Shown here piece by piece: positions 12,893 through 20,996 of a stretch of 64,000 bases of DNA. Both the position numbers and the translations under genes were made by a program. The notes beneath the pieces are model-generated. The model ran no database searches and was not told the origin of the DNA. It saw nothing but the letters and a program-made list of their open reading frames with translations. Every line of letters starts with the position of its first letter. The first letter of the stretch is position 1. Where the stretch lies: positions 2,737,001 to 2,801,000 of the forward strand of contig NZ_JAVDYC010000001.1 in NCBI RefSeq assembly GCF_031458255.1. Direction: 5' to 3'. This DNA comes from Catenuloplanes niger. Lineage in GTDB: Bacteria; Actinomycetota; Actinomycetes; Mycobacteriales; Micromonosporaceae.

Positions 12893-13714
12893 GTGTACCG
12901 CTTCCTGTTCACCCCCCGCTGGCTGGGCTACCTCGCGCTGGCCCTCGCCGCGGCCGCGGTCATGGTGCTGCTCGGCAACTGGCAGCTGAGCCGCTATCAG
13001 GAACGCACCGCGATCAACGACCGGATCGACCGCGCGGACAGCGTCGCGCCGGTCCCGCTGGGCGAGATCGCGGCCGCACCCACCGCGACCGGCACGCCCG
13101 GCCCGGCGCCCGGCCAGGACGCCGAGTGGACCCGCGTCACGGTCACCGGCGTCTACGACCCGGCGCACGAGATCCTGGCGCGCAGCCGTACCGTCGCCGG
13201 CCAGGTCGGTTTCGAGGTCGTCACACCGCTGCGACTGCCGGACGGCACCGCGGTGCTGGTCGACCGCGGCTGGATCCCGCCGGCCGACGGCGGCGCGCTC
13301 GCCCGGCCCGCGATCCCGCCGGCGCCGGCCGGCACGGTCACCGTGATCGGCAAGATCCGGCTCACCGAGAGCAAGGCCGGCGCAATCGAGCGGCGCGACG
13401 GCCGGGTGGAGACCCGGCGCATCGGCCTGCCCCTGCTCGCGCCGGAGCTGCCGTACCCGATCTACGGCACGTTCCTGCAGCTCACCGAGCAGCAGCCGGC
13501 CGCCGACCCGATCTTCACACAGATCGAGGCGCGCCACGAGAACGCGTGGCAGAACGGCGGTTACGCCGTCCAGTGGTGGCTCTTCGCCGTCCTCACGCTG
13601 GCCGGTTTCGGCTGGGCCGCCCGCCGTGAGGCCCGCGGCCCGGTCACCCCGGCCGGCAGCCGTCTCGCCGAGGACGCGGAGCACTACGCGAACGCCGCCG
13701 CCGAAAAACCCTGA
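12893..13714 (+). CDS. SURF1-family cytochrome oxidase assembly protein
   Basis: A 273-residue protein with the SURF1 layout. An N-terminal membrane helix follows RFLFTPRWLGY, then GNWQLSRYQERTAIND, a periplasm-facing domain containing VDRGWIPP, and a C-terminal helix (WWLFAVLTLAGFGW) followed by a charged tail. SURF1 proteins help insert heme into the aa3 oxidase. The frame is open far upstream, but the family N-terminus begins at the GTG 12893, which is preceded by GCGAGG. It is divergent from the acetyltransferase gene, 105 bp away, and convergent with the chemotaxis receptor. Confidence 0.9.
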   Translation: MYRFLFTPRWLGYLALALAAAAVMVLLGNWQLSRYQERTAINDRIDRADSVAPVPLGEIAAAPTATGTPGPAPGQDAEWTRVTVTGVYDPAHEILARSRTVAGQVGFEVVTPLRLPDGTAVLVDRGWIPPADGGALARPAIPPAPAGTVTVIGKIRLTESKAGAIERRDGRVETRRIGLPLLAPELPYPIYGTFLQLTEQQPAADPIFTQIEARHENAWQNGGYAVQWWLFAVLTLAGFGWAARREARGPVTPAGSRLAEDAEHYANAAAEKP

Positions 13715-13835
13715 CCGAACCCGTCGTCCCGCTTCCGGCGCGGGCACCTTCCCAGTGCTCCCGCGGGCACCGGTCGGCCGCGGGCGGCCTCCCTGCCGGT
13801 CACGCGGCGGTCGCGGACAACCGCACGCGCCGTGA

Positions 13836-15434
13836 TCAGTAGCGGAAGAGCGCGAGGTTCTGCCGCAACGCGGTCGCCACCCGGGCCAGATCGGTCGAGG
13901 TCCGGGCCGTGTCACCGGCCGCGCCGGTCGTCTCGGCCGCCGCGTCCGCGACCCCGGTGACGTTCGCGCTGATCTCCGACGAGCCGGTGGCCACCTCGTT
14001 CACGTTACGGCTCATCTCGGCCGTGGTCGCGGTCTGCTCCTCGACCGCGGCCGCGATCGCGGTCTGGGTCGCGTTGATCTGCTCGATCACGCCGCTGATG
14101 TCCGCGATCGCGGCGACCGCGGCCTCGGCGTCGCCCTGGATCGCGGCCACCCGGCTGCCGATGTCACCGGTCGCCCGCGCGGTCTCCTGCGCCAGGTCCT
14201 TGACCTCGCTCGCCACCACCGCGAAGCCCTTGCCCGCGTCGCCGGCCCGGGCCGCCTCGATCGTGGCGTTCAGCGCGAGCAGGTTGGTCTGCTCGGCGAT
14301 CGCGGTGATCAGCTTGACCACGTTGCCGATCTCGGCGGACGACGCACCCAGCTGGTCGAGGATCTCGCCGGCCCGCGCGGACGCGGTCACCGCGCCGGCC
14401 GCGACGTCGGCGGCGCTGGACGTGGAGCGGGCGATCTCCGAGATGGAGGCGCCGATCTCGTCGCTCCCGGCGGCGATGGTGGAGATGTTCACGCTGATCT
14501 GCTCCGCGGCGGACGACGCGGCCTGCGCCTGCGCGGACGAGCGCGCGGCCGAGTCGCTGACGCGCCCGGCGACCGCGGAGAGCTCCTCGCTGGACGAGAC
14601 GAGCGTGTCGACGTTCGTGCCGATCTCCCGCATCGCGCCGGCGATCCGGTCCAGCGCCGTGTTGAAGGACGTGGCCATCCGTCCGACCTCGTCCCGGCCG
14701 GTCACGTCGAGCCGCTGGTCGAGCCGGCCCTCGGCCAGTCCGTTCAGGACCGCCACGGTTCGCGCCAGCGGCCCGGCGATCATGCGGCTGATCACGATCA
14801 CCACCGCCACGCTGAGCGCGATCGCACCGGCGATCAAGAGCCAGATCAGCGTCGCGGCCGCGGTGGAGGCGGCGGTCGCGTCGTCCAGCGCCTGCTGCGC
14901 GGCGGTGTCCTCGATCTCCTGCAGGTCGTCCAGCGCCTCGCTCATCGCGCTCTCCAGCGCCCGGCCGCGCGCGTCGTACGCGGTCAGGAACGCGTCGAAG
15001 TCGCTGGACTCGGCGGCCGGGATCAGCGAGGCGGTGCGGACCTGCCGGAACTCGGTGAGTGCGGCGTCGAACCGGTCGCGTGCCTCCTCCCGGCCGGTCA
15101 TGTCGGTGGCCGTGTAGAGCCCCCAGTTGCTGTCCAGCTCCTCGTCGGTCACCGCCATCTCGTCCGCGATCTCGGCCATCGCGGTCCCGGTCGGCGCGAT
15201 CGCGTAGTTGAACAGCTCCCGGCCGGTCTCCTGGTTGGCCGTGTCGACCAGGCCGAGCCAGTAGATCGCCTGCAGGCTGTCCCGGTACATGCCCTGCAGC
15301 CGGTCCTGCGCCTGGCGCAGCTGCACCATGCCGACCAGGCCGATCACCAGCGACAGCAGCAGGACCACCGTGAAGCTGAGCGCGAGTTTTCCCGCGACCC
15401 GCAGGTCACGGAACGCGGCCACCGGTCCCCTCAT
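13836..15434 (-). CDS. Methyl-accepting chemotaxis protein
   Basis: A 532-residue receptor with two membrane helices (about 17-37 and 192-214) enclosing an extracytoplasmic four-helix-bundle-like sensor domain, then HAMP and a signalling coiled coil. The highly conserved hairpin tip is present as EQTNLLALNATIEAARAG followed by GKGFAVVASEV. It would signal through CheA/CheW, none of which is in the window, so its pathway is elsewhere or the protein serves another process. The ATG is preceded by GAGGGGCG. It lies alone, convergent with SURF1. Confidence 0.93.
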   Translation of the reverse strand: MRGPVAAFRDLRVAGKLALSFTVVLLLSLVIGLVGMVQLRQAQDRLQGMYRDSLQAIYWLGLVDTANQETGRELFNYAIAPTGTAMAEIADEMAVTDEELDSNWGLYTATDMTGREEARDRFDAALTEFRQVRTASLIPAAESSDFDAFLTAYDARGRALESAMSEALDDLQEIEDTAAQQALDDATAASTAAATLIWLLIAGAIALSVAVVIVISRMIAGPLARTVAVLNGLAEGRLDQRLDVTGRDEVGRMATSFNTALDRIAGAMREIGTNVDTLVSSSEELSAVAGRVSDSAARSSAQAQAASSAAEQISVNISTIAAGSDEIGASISEIARSTSSAADVAAGAVTASARAGEILDQLGASSAEIGNVVKLITAIAEQTNLLALNATIEAARAGDAGKGFAVVASEVKDLAQETARATGDIGSRVAAIQGDAEAAVAAIADISGVIEQINATQTAIAAAVEEQTATTAEMSRNVNEVATGSSEISANVTGVADAAAETTGAAGDTARTSTDLARVATALRQNLALFRY

Positions 15435-15789
15435 CGCCCCTCCTCACCACGAGCCGTCGGAATGAATATGGCATTCGCCGGGATCGTGCTCCGGACTTCC
15501 GGGCAACTCGTGCCGAGGTGCGGGCTGATCGATATCATGGGCGGGGTCACGGGCACATTCGCCGCGTTTAGCGACGCCCACCTATTCGCCCCACCGCCAC
15601 CCGTGACGACTGTCGGAATTCTCTCAGTGAATCTTCGGCCACATTTCTTTCCCCCGGAATTAACCCATGCCGTCCGGACATCCGCGGTTAACGGCCCGAA
15701 ACATCCACGAAATAGGACAATATGGGCGACGGAATTGCTGTGATCTAATCGGACGAAGGGTCAATGCGATTTCGGGGGTACGTGTAACC
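15435..15789. other. Intergenic region between the MCP gene and yceI
   Basis: These 355 bp are noticeably less GC-rich than their surroundings and hold no gene I can support. They should contain divergent promoters. A G-rich ribosome site (GGGGG) lies about 12 nt before the YceI ATG. I could not fix a -35/-10 pair with confidence. Confidence 0.4.
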
Positions 15790-16458
15790 ATGGCCGACAG
15801 CCCGACGCGGGAGTGGAATGGCATGGTCATTCCGTCGCCCGGGACATACGAGCTGGACGAGGCGCACAAGCGGGTGGGCTTCACGGCGCAGCACATGATG
15901 GTCAGCCCGGTGCGCGGAGAGTTCACCCGGGCTCGGGCCACGATTACGGTGGCCGACGACCCACTGCAATCCGGTGTGACGGCCGTCATTCAGGCAAACA
16001 GTATCGACACCACGAATCCGGAACGTGACGCGCATCTCTCCGGCGCCGATTTCCTCGACGTCGAGACGTTCCCGACGCTGGAATTCCGGAGCACCGGGGT
16101 GAAATACGAGGAGCCCGACGACGCCATCTTCTCGTGGGCGAAGATGCGGGCCGGCAACAAACTCACCCGGCGTTCCGTGGCGACGGTGCCGGAGCCGGCG
16201 GCCAAGCGGTCCGGCAGGTTCGTGCTCTCCGGCGACCTGCGGATCAAGGACGTGACCCACCCGGTGGAGCTGAAGGTCGAGTTCGGCGGTGCGCGACGCG
16301 ATCCGTACGGCCGGGACATCGTGGGCTTCAGCGCGCACACCGAGATCAACCGCGAGGACTACGGCCTGCTCTGGAACGTGGCGCTGGAGAGCGGCGGCGT
16401 ACTGGTCGGCAAGAAGGTCCGGATCGAGATCGCCGGCGAGGCCATCCGCGGCGCATGA
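15790..16458 (+). CDS. YceI-family lipocalin-like protein
   Basis: A 222-residue protein of the YceI family. It opens with PGTYELDEAHKRVGFTAQHM, then has SIDTTNPERDAHL, FLDVETFPTLEFRSTGV and RIKDVTHPVELKVEF, and ends in the GREDYGLLWN-like segment NREDYGLLWNVALESGG. YceI proteins form a beta-barrel that holds a polyprenoid in its core; most are periplasmic, but no signal peptide is seen here, suggesting a cytoplasmic form. The ATG at 15790 fits the family start; an upstream ATG at 15667 would add 41 residues without family character. The ribosome site is the G run before it. Confidence 0.9.
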   Translation: MADSPTREWNGMVIPSPGTYELDEAHKRVGFTAQHMMVSPVRGEFTRARATITVADDPLQSGVTAVIQANSIDTTNPERDAHLSGADFLDVETFPTLEFRSTGVKYEEPDDAIFSWAKMRAGNKLTRRSVATVPEPAAKRSGRFVLSGDLRIKDVTHPVELKVEFGGARRDPYGRDIVGFSAHTEINREDYGLLWNVALESGGVLVGKKVRIEIAGEAIRGA

Positions 16459-16484
16459 GCCCCCGGGCGTGGCCGTAGACCCCC

Positions 16485-16508
16485 GGGCGTGGCCGGCGGG
16501 CCACGCCC
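16485..16508 (+). terminator. Terminator hairpin after yceI
   Basis: A 10-bp perfect stem (16485-16494 with 16499-16508) around a 4-nt loop lies 26 nt after the YceI stop. The left arm and the five bases before it are a second tandem copy of CCCCCGGGCGTGGCCG, first seen at 16460-16475. There is no T tract. Confidence 0.6.
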
Positions 16509-16586
16509 TAGGGGGAAGCTCAGGGTCGCGGGGGTTGCCGGGCTGGGGCACGATCGCAGGGAGTTCGGCTATCTCGGGAGCGTGAC

Positions 16587-17693
16587 ATGACGACCGACCC
16601 CACAGGCAACACCCCGGCCCGACGGCGGGTGACGCTGACCGGCGTCAGCTCCCGGGCCTGGGAGCACCCGGCCGACCGGGGCGCGCTCACCGCGCTCCGC
16701 GAGCTGCGCGGCTTCGACGACGTGGTGAAGGCGTTCTTCGGCATGTGGAACGAGCGCGGTTTCCGCCTCTCCTACCTGGCCGGCGGCATCCGGGTCGACC
16801 ACCGGCAGTACCCGTCGGTCTACGCGCGCTACGCGGAGGCCGGCGCCGCGCTCGACATCGAGGAGCTGCCCGAGCTGTTCGTCGAGCAGAATCCCATGAT
16901 CGGCGGCAAGGCGATCGGCCTGGACCGCCCGTTCATCGTGATCACCACCGGCGCGGTGCAGCAGCTCGACGACGAGGAGCTGCGCACGCTGCTCGGGCAC
17001 GAGCTGGGCCACGTGCGCAGCGGCCACGCGGTCTACAAGACGATCCTGATGGTGCTGACCCGCTGGGCGACCAACATCGCCTGGCTGCCGGTCGGCGCGA
17101 TCGCGATCCGGGCGATCATCGCGGCGATGTACGAGTGGTGGCGCAAGGCCGAGCTCTCCGCGGACCGCGCCGGCCTGCTCGCCGGTCAGGACCCGGCCGC
17201 GGCGCTGCGCCTGCTGATGAAGCTCGCGGGCGGCGGCGACCTCAGCCAGATCGACACCACCGCGTTCCTGGAGCAGGCCGCGGAGTACACCGGCGGCGGC
17301 GACGTCCGGGACAGCCTGCACAAGCTGCGGATGACCGCGTGGAGCAGCCACCCGGTGCCGGTCGCGCGCGCGGCCGACCTGCGCCAGTGGATCGACTCGG
17401 GGGCGTACGCGCGGATTCTCGGCGGCGACTATCCGCACCGCGACACGGACGGCGACGCCACGGTCAGCGACGCGGCGAAGGAGGCCGCGGAGTCCTACCG
17501 CGAGTCCTTCGCGAACTCGACCGACCCGCTGGTCGGGCTGGTCCGCCGGGTCGGCGGCGGCGCGGCCGACATCGGCGAGTGGGCCGGCAGCCAGGCCGGC
17601 AAGGCGCGCGACTGGGCGGCCACCGCGGCCGACTCCGCGTCCCGCGCGGCCCGGCGCCGCCCGCCGGGTGCGAACGGCGGCGCCGACCGATAG
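16587..17693 (+). CDS. M48-family zinc metalloprotease
   Basis: A 368-residue peptidase with the zinc motif LLGHELGHVRSGH (HExxH) near residue 137 and a third zinc ligand in WRKAELSADRAGLL. Between them is one hydrophobic segment (about 152-178), giving an HtpX-like membrane-associated M48 layout with the catalytic domain at the membrane. Family members degrade damaged or misfolded membrane proteins; the substrate here is unknown. The ATG has GGGAGCG upstream. The C-terminal 50 residues are Ala/Arg-rich and probably disordered. Confidence 0.9.
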   Translation: MTTDPTGNTPARRRVTLTGVSSRAWEHPADRGALTALRELRGFDDVVKAFFGMWNERGFRLSYLAGGIRVDHRQYPSVYARYAEAGAALDIEELPELFVEQNPMIGGKAIGLDRPFIVITTGAVQQLDDEELRTLLGHELGHVRSGHAVYKTILMVLTRWATNIAWLPVGAIAIRAIIAAMYEWWRKAELSADRAGLLAGQDPAAALRLLMKLAGGGDLSQIDTTAFLEQAAEYTGGGDVRDSLHKLRMTAWSSHPVPVARAADLRQWIDSGAYARILGGDYPHRDTDGDATVSDAAKEAAESYRESFANSTDPLVGLVRRVGGGAADIGEWAGSQAGKARDWAATAADSASRAARRRPPGANGGADR

Positions 17694-17730
17694 TGCACTC
17701 CCGCCTCCCGGGACCGCGGCGGTGGGATCG

Positions 17731-17759
17731 TTGCCGGTCGCCCACGTGGCGACCGGCAA
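17731..17759. terminator. Strong hairpin between the M48 and M20 genes
   Basis: A perfect 12-bp stem (17731-17742 with 17748-17759) with a 5-nt loop lies 37 nt after the M48 stop. It ends just before the AGGA ribosome site of the dipeptidase gene, so it is either the M48 terminator or a structure in the 5' leader of the next gene. Confidence 0.6.
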
Positions 17760-17771
17760 TAGGATTGCGGT

Positions 17772-19136
17772 ATGACGGATTTGATCATGGATGAGGCGGC
17801 GATCCGCGCGGCGATCCTGCGGGAGATGCCGGGCGTGCGCGCCGACCTGGAACGGCTCGTGCGGATTCCCGGGATCGCCTTCGAGGGGTTCGACTTCTCG
17901 CACGTGGAGCGCTCCGCCGAGGCGGTCGCCGAACTGCTGCGCGCGGAGGGTCTGGAGACCCGGATCGTGCGGGCCGGCGGCCAGCCCGCCGTGATCGGGA
18001 CCAAGCCGGCCCCGCCCGGCGCGCCGACCGTGCTGCTCTACGCGCACCACGACGTGCAGCCGATCGGCGACCGGAGCATGTGGCAGAGCGACCCGTTCGA
18101 GCCGGTCGAGCGGGACGGCCGGCTCTACGGCCGCGGCGCCGCCGACGACAAGGCGGGCGTGATGGCGCACATCGCGGCGCTCCGGGCGTACGGTGACGCG
18201 CTGCCGGTCGGCGTGGTGCTCTTCATCGAGGGCGAGGAGGAGTACGGCTCCGAGTCGCTGGACGCGCTGCTGGAGGCGCACGGCGCCGGGCTCGCCGCGG
18301 ACGTCATCGTGATCGCCGACTCGGCCAACTGGGACGTCGGCGTGCCCGCGCTGACCACCTCGCTGCGCGGCATCGTCAACGCGTTCGTCGAGGTCCGCAC
18401 GCTGGACAGCGCGGTGCACAGCGGCATGTTCGGCGGCGTCGCGCCGGACGCGCTGACCACGCTGGTCAAGCTGCTCGGCACGCTGCACACCGACGCCGGC
18501 GACGTGGCCGTGGCGGGCCTGTTCGGCCGGGCCGTGTCCGCGCTCGACTACCCGGAGGACCGGCTCCGCGCCGAGGCCGGGATGCTCGACGGCGTCGAGT
18601 TCATCGGCACCGACCGGCTCACCGACCGGATGTGGACCAAGCCGTCGCTGGCGATCCTCGGCATCGACGCGCCGCCGACCGCGGAGGCCCCGAACGCGCT
18701 GGTCCCGTCCGCCCGGGCGAAGCTCAACCTGCGCCTGGCGCCCGGCGACGACCCGAAGACGGCGTACGCCGCGCTCAAGACCCACCTGGAGAAGCACGCG
18801 CCGTGGGGCGCGCGGGTCACGGTCACGCTGGAGCAGGACGGCTCGCCCTCGGTGATCGACGCGACCGGCCCGGCGTTCGACGCGGCGCGGGACGCGTTCC
18901 GCACCGCGTGGGACGGCGCCGAGCCGGTCGACGTGGGCATCGGCGGATCGATCCCGTTCATCGCCACGTTCCAGAAGATGTTCCCCGGCGCGGCCATCCT
19001 GGTCACCGGCGTGGAGGACCCGCACTCCAAGGCGCACGGCCCGAACGAGAGCCTGCACCTGGGCGAGTTCCAGCGCGCGTGCCTGGCGGAGGCGCTGCTG
19101 CTGTCGACCGTGGCGAAAGCACTCCACAAGGGGTAG
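17772..19136 (+). CDS. M20-family dipeptidase/metallopeptidase
   Basis: A 454-residue cytoplasmic M20 peptidase (CNDP/PepV-like dipeptidase). Metal-ligand motifs are visible in order: LLYAHHDVQP (His-x-Asp), GRGAADDKAGV (bridging Asp), the catalytic and ligand pair in FIEGEEEYGS, IADSANWDVG, and the final His ligand in GVEDPHSKAHGPNESL. The length and motif spacing are normal. It probably cleaves dipeptides or N-acyl amino acids; the exact substrate is not predictable. The ATG is preceded by AGGA. Confidence 0.92.
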   Translation: MTDLIMDEAAIRAAILREMPGVRADLERLVRIPGIAFEGFDFSHVERSAEAVAELLRAEGLETRIVRAGGQPAVIGTKPAPPGAPTVLLYAHHDVQPIGDRSMWQSDPFEPVERDGRLYGRGAADDKAGVMAHIAALRAYGDALPVGVVLFIEGEEEYGSESLDALLEAHGAGLAADVIVIADSANWDVGVPALTTSLRGIVNAFVEVRTLDSAVHSGMFGGVAPDALTTLVKLLGTLHTDAGDVAVAGLFGRAVSALDYPEDRLRAEAGMLDGVEFIGTDRLTDRMWTKPSLAILGIDAPPTAEAPNALVPSARAKLNLRLAPGDDPKTAYAALKTHLEKHAPWGARVTVTLEQDGSPSVIDATGPAFDAARDAFRTAWDGAEPVDVGIGGSIPFIATFQKMFPGAAILVTGVEDPHSKAHGPNESLHLGEFQRACLAEALLLSTVAKALHKG

Positions 19137-19142
19137 ATGCGC

Positions 19143-19167
19143 TAGCATTCGTACATGAGTACGAATG
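19143..19167 (+). promoter_or_regulatory. Leaderless promoter and start-codon palindrome
   Basis: TAGCAT at 19143-19148 is a good -10 (TANNNT). It lies six nucleotides before the ATG at 19155, so transcription should begin at the start codon. A perfect 9-bp inverted repeat, CATTCGTAC (19146-19154) and GTACGAATG (19159-19167), has exactly ATGA as its spacer, so the start codon sits at the centre of symmetry. It may be an operator covering the transcription start. Confidence 0.5.
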
Positions 19168-19364
19168 ATGTGATCGCGCGGCTGGACGCCGCCGTGAGCG
19201 CGCTGGGAGACGTGGACGTCTCCGGGTGGGACGACACCGTCCTCGCCGAGCACCTCGACGACCTCTCCGCCGCCCTGGTCGCGGTGGACGGTCAGCTCGC
19301 CCGCCTCGCCGACGCGGTCCGGGCCCGCGGCCTCCGGGTCGTGGAGCCCTCTATTGCCGCGTAA
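19155..19364 (+). CDS. Small conserved-looking hypothetical protein (69 aa)
   Basis: A 69-residue acidic, probably all-helical protein (DVIARLDAAVSALGDVD, then LAEHLDDLSAALVAVDGQLA). It vaguely resembles the N-terminal helical part of actinobacterial DUF222/HNH proteins, but I do not recognise the family. It begins directly at a probable transcription start, with no ribosome site, and ends 29 nt before the DNA ligase GTG, so the two could share a transcript. The in-frame start inside a perfect palindrome argues for a real, regulated gene. Confidence 0.6.
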   Translation: MSTNDVIARLDAAVSALGDVDVSGWDDTVLAEHLDDLSAALVAVDGQLARLADAVRARGLRVVEPSIAA

Positions 19365-19393
19365 TTGTCGGAGGTGGCTGCCAGGATGGATCC

Positions 19394-20932
19394 GTGAGGT
19401 TCATCGACCTGGCAGCCACCTCTTCCGCCGTCGCGGCCACGCCGGCGCGTAAGGCGAAGATCGAGCTGCTCGCGGACGCGTTGCGCCGGCTCGACCCCGG
19501 CGAGGTGACCGCCGGTGCCGCCTATCTCGCCGGTGAGCTGCGCCAGCGCCAGACCGGCGTGGGTTATGCGAGCCTGCGCGACCTCCCGTCGCCCGCGGCC
19601 GAGCCGACGCTGACCGTCGCCGGCGTGGACGCCGCCATCGCGGAGCTGGCCGCGGTCGCCGGCACCGGCTCCCAGACCAAACGCCGCGCACTGGTCGGCG
19701 CGCTCTTCACCGCCGCCACCGCCGAGGAGCAGCGGCTGCTGACCGGCCTGTTCAGCGGCGAGCTGCGCCAGGGCGCCCAGGCCGGCATACTCGCCGACGC
19801 GATCGCGAAGGCCGCGGACGTCCCGGCCCCCGCCGTGCGCCGCGCGCTGCTGCTCAGCGGTGACCTCAAAACCGTGGCCGCGGCCGCGCTGCACGGCGGC
19901 GCACCCGCGCTCGCCGAGTTCAGCCTCCGGGTCGGCCGCCCGCTCGCCCCGATGCTCGCGCAGAGCGCGCCCACGGTCGAGGCCGCGCTGGAGAGCACCG
20001 GCGCGCCCGCGATGGTCGACGTGAAACTCGACGGCATCCGCATCCAGGTGCACCGCACCGGCGACGACGTCTCCGTCTTCACCCGCAGCCTCGACGACGT
20101 CACCGGCCGCATGCCCGAGGTGGTCGCGGCCGTCCGCACGCTGCCGCCCGGCGACCTGGTGCTGGACGGCGAGGCGATCGCGCTGGACGCCACCGGCCGG
20201 CCGCGCCCGTTCCAGGAGACGTCCGCCCGCGCCGCGACCCGCACCGGCGGCACCGTCTCCGCGACCGGCACGCTGCTCACGCCGTACTTCTTCGATCTGC
20301 TGCACCTCGACGGCACCGACCTGCTGGACGCGCCCGGCGCCGAGCGCTGGGCCGCGCTCGCGGACACGCTGCCGGCGGAGCTGATCGTCGGCCGTGAGCG
20401 GGCCGGCGACGCCGAGCGCGGCGCCGAGCTGTTCGCCACCGCGATCCGCGCCGGGCAGGAGGGCGTGGTGGTCAAGTCGCTGGACGCGCCGTACGATTCC
20501 GGCCGCCGCGGCGGCGCCTGGGTCAAGGTCAAGCCCCGGCACACGCTCGACCTGGTCGTGCTCGCGGTCGAGTGGGGCAGCGGCCGCCGCAAGGGCTGGC
20601 TGTCCAACCTGCACCTCGGCGCGCGCGACGAGCAGACCGGCGGGTTCGTCATGCTCGGCAAGACCTTCAAGGGCCTCACCGACGAACTGCTGCGCTGGCA
20701 GACCGAGCGCTTCCTGTCCCTCGCCGTCGACCGCGGCGACTGGGTGGTCACGGTCCGGCCCGAGCAGGTGGTCGAGATCGCCTTCGACGGCGTCCAGACC
20801 AGCCCGCGCTACCCCGGCGGCGTGGCGCTGCGCTTCGCCCGCGTGCTGCGCTACCGCGATGACAAGACCGCGGCCGAGGCCGACACCATCGCCACGGTCC
20901 GCGCCATCCACGCGGGCCTGCCACCGGCCTGA
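19394..20932 (+). CDS. ligB: ATP-dependent DNA ligase (LigB type)
   Basis: A 512-residue ATP-dependent ligase with an N-terminal DNA-binding domain (about 1-200), the adenylation domain carrying the nucleotide lysine in VDVKLDGIRIQVH (motif I, KxDG), then LDGEAIALD (motif III-like), EGVVVKSLDAPYDSG (motif IV), WVKVKP (motif V), and a C-terminal OB fold. The size and order match the mycobacterial LigB class, which seals nicks in double-stranded DNA in repair rather than replication. The GTG at 19394 has AGGA upstream; the longer open frame before it is the 69-residue gene read in another frame. Confidence 0.93.
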   Translation: MRFIDLAATSSAVAATPARKAKIELLADALRRLDPGEVTAGAAYLAGELRQRQTGVGYASLRDLPSPAAEPTLTVAGVDAAIAELAAVAGTGSQTKRRALVGALFTAATAEEQRLLTGLFSGELRQGAQAGILADAIAKAADVPAPAVRRALLLSGDLKTVAAAALHGGAPALAEFSLRVGRPLAPMLAQSAPTVEAALESTGAPAMVDVKLDGIRIQVHRTGDDVSVFTRSLDDVTGRMPEVVAAVRTLPPGDLVLDGEAIALDATGRPRPFQETSARAATRTGGTVSATGTLLTPYFFDLLHLDGTDLLDAPGAERWAALADTLPAELIVGRERAGDAERGAELFATAIRAGQEGVVVKSLDAPYDSGRRGGAWVKVKPRHTLDLVVLAVEWGSGRRKGWLSNLHLGARDEQTGGFVMLGKTFKGLTDELLRWQTERFLSLAVDRGDWVVTVRPEQVVEIAFDGVQTSPRYPGGVALRFARVLRYRDDKTAAEADTIATVRAIHAGLPPA

Positions 20933-20943
20933 CCGGCCCCGCG

Positions 20944-20993
20944 ACGCGTCCGGTCCGTGGGAGAGACGTCACCCTCCCACGGACCGGACGCGT
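20944..20993. terminator. Bidirectional terminator, 20-bp perfect stem
   Basis: A perfect 20-bp stem (20944-20963 with 20974-20993) with a 10-nt loop fills the 64 bp between the convergent ligB and LamG genes. It should stop transcription from both sides. This is the strongest hairpin in the window and marks the left edge of the secreted-toxin locus. Confidence 0.85.
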
Positions 20994-20996
20994 TCG

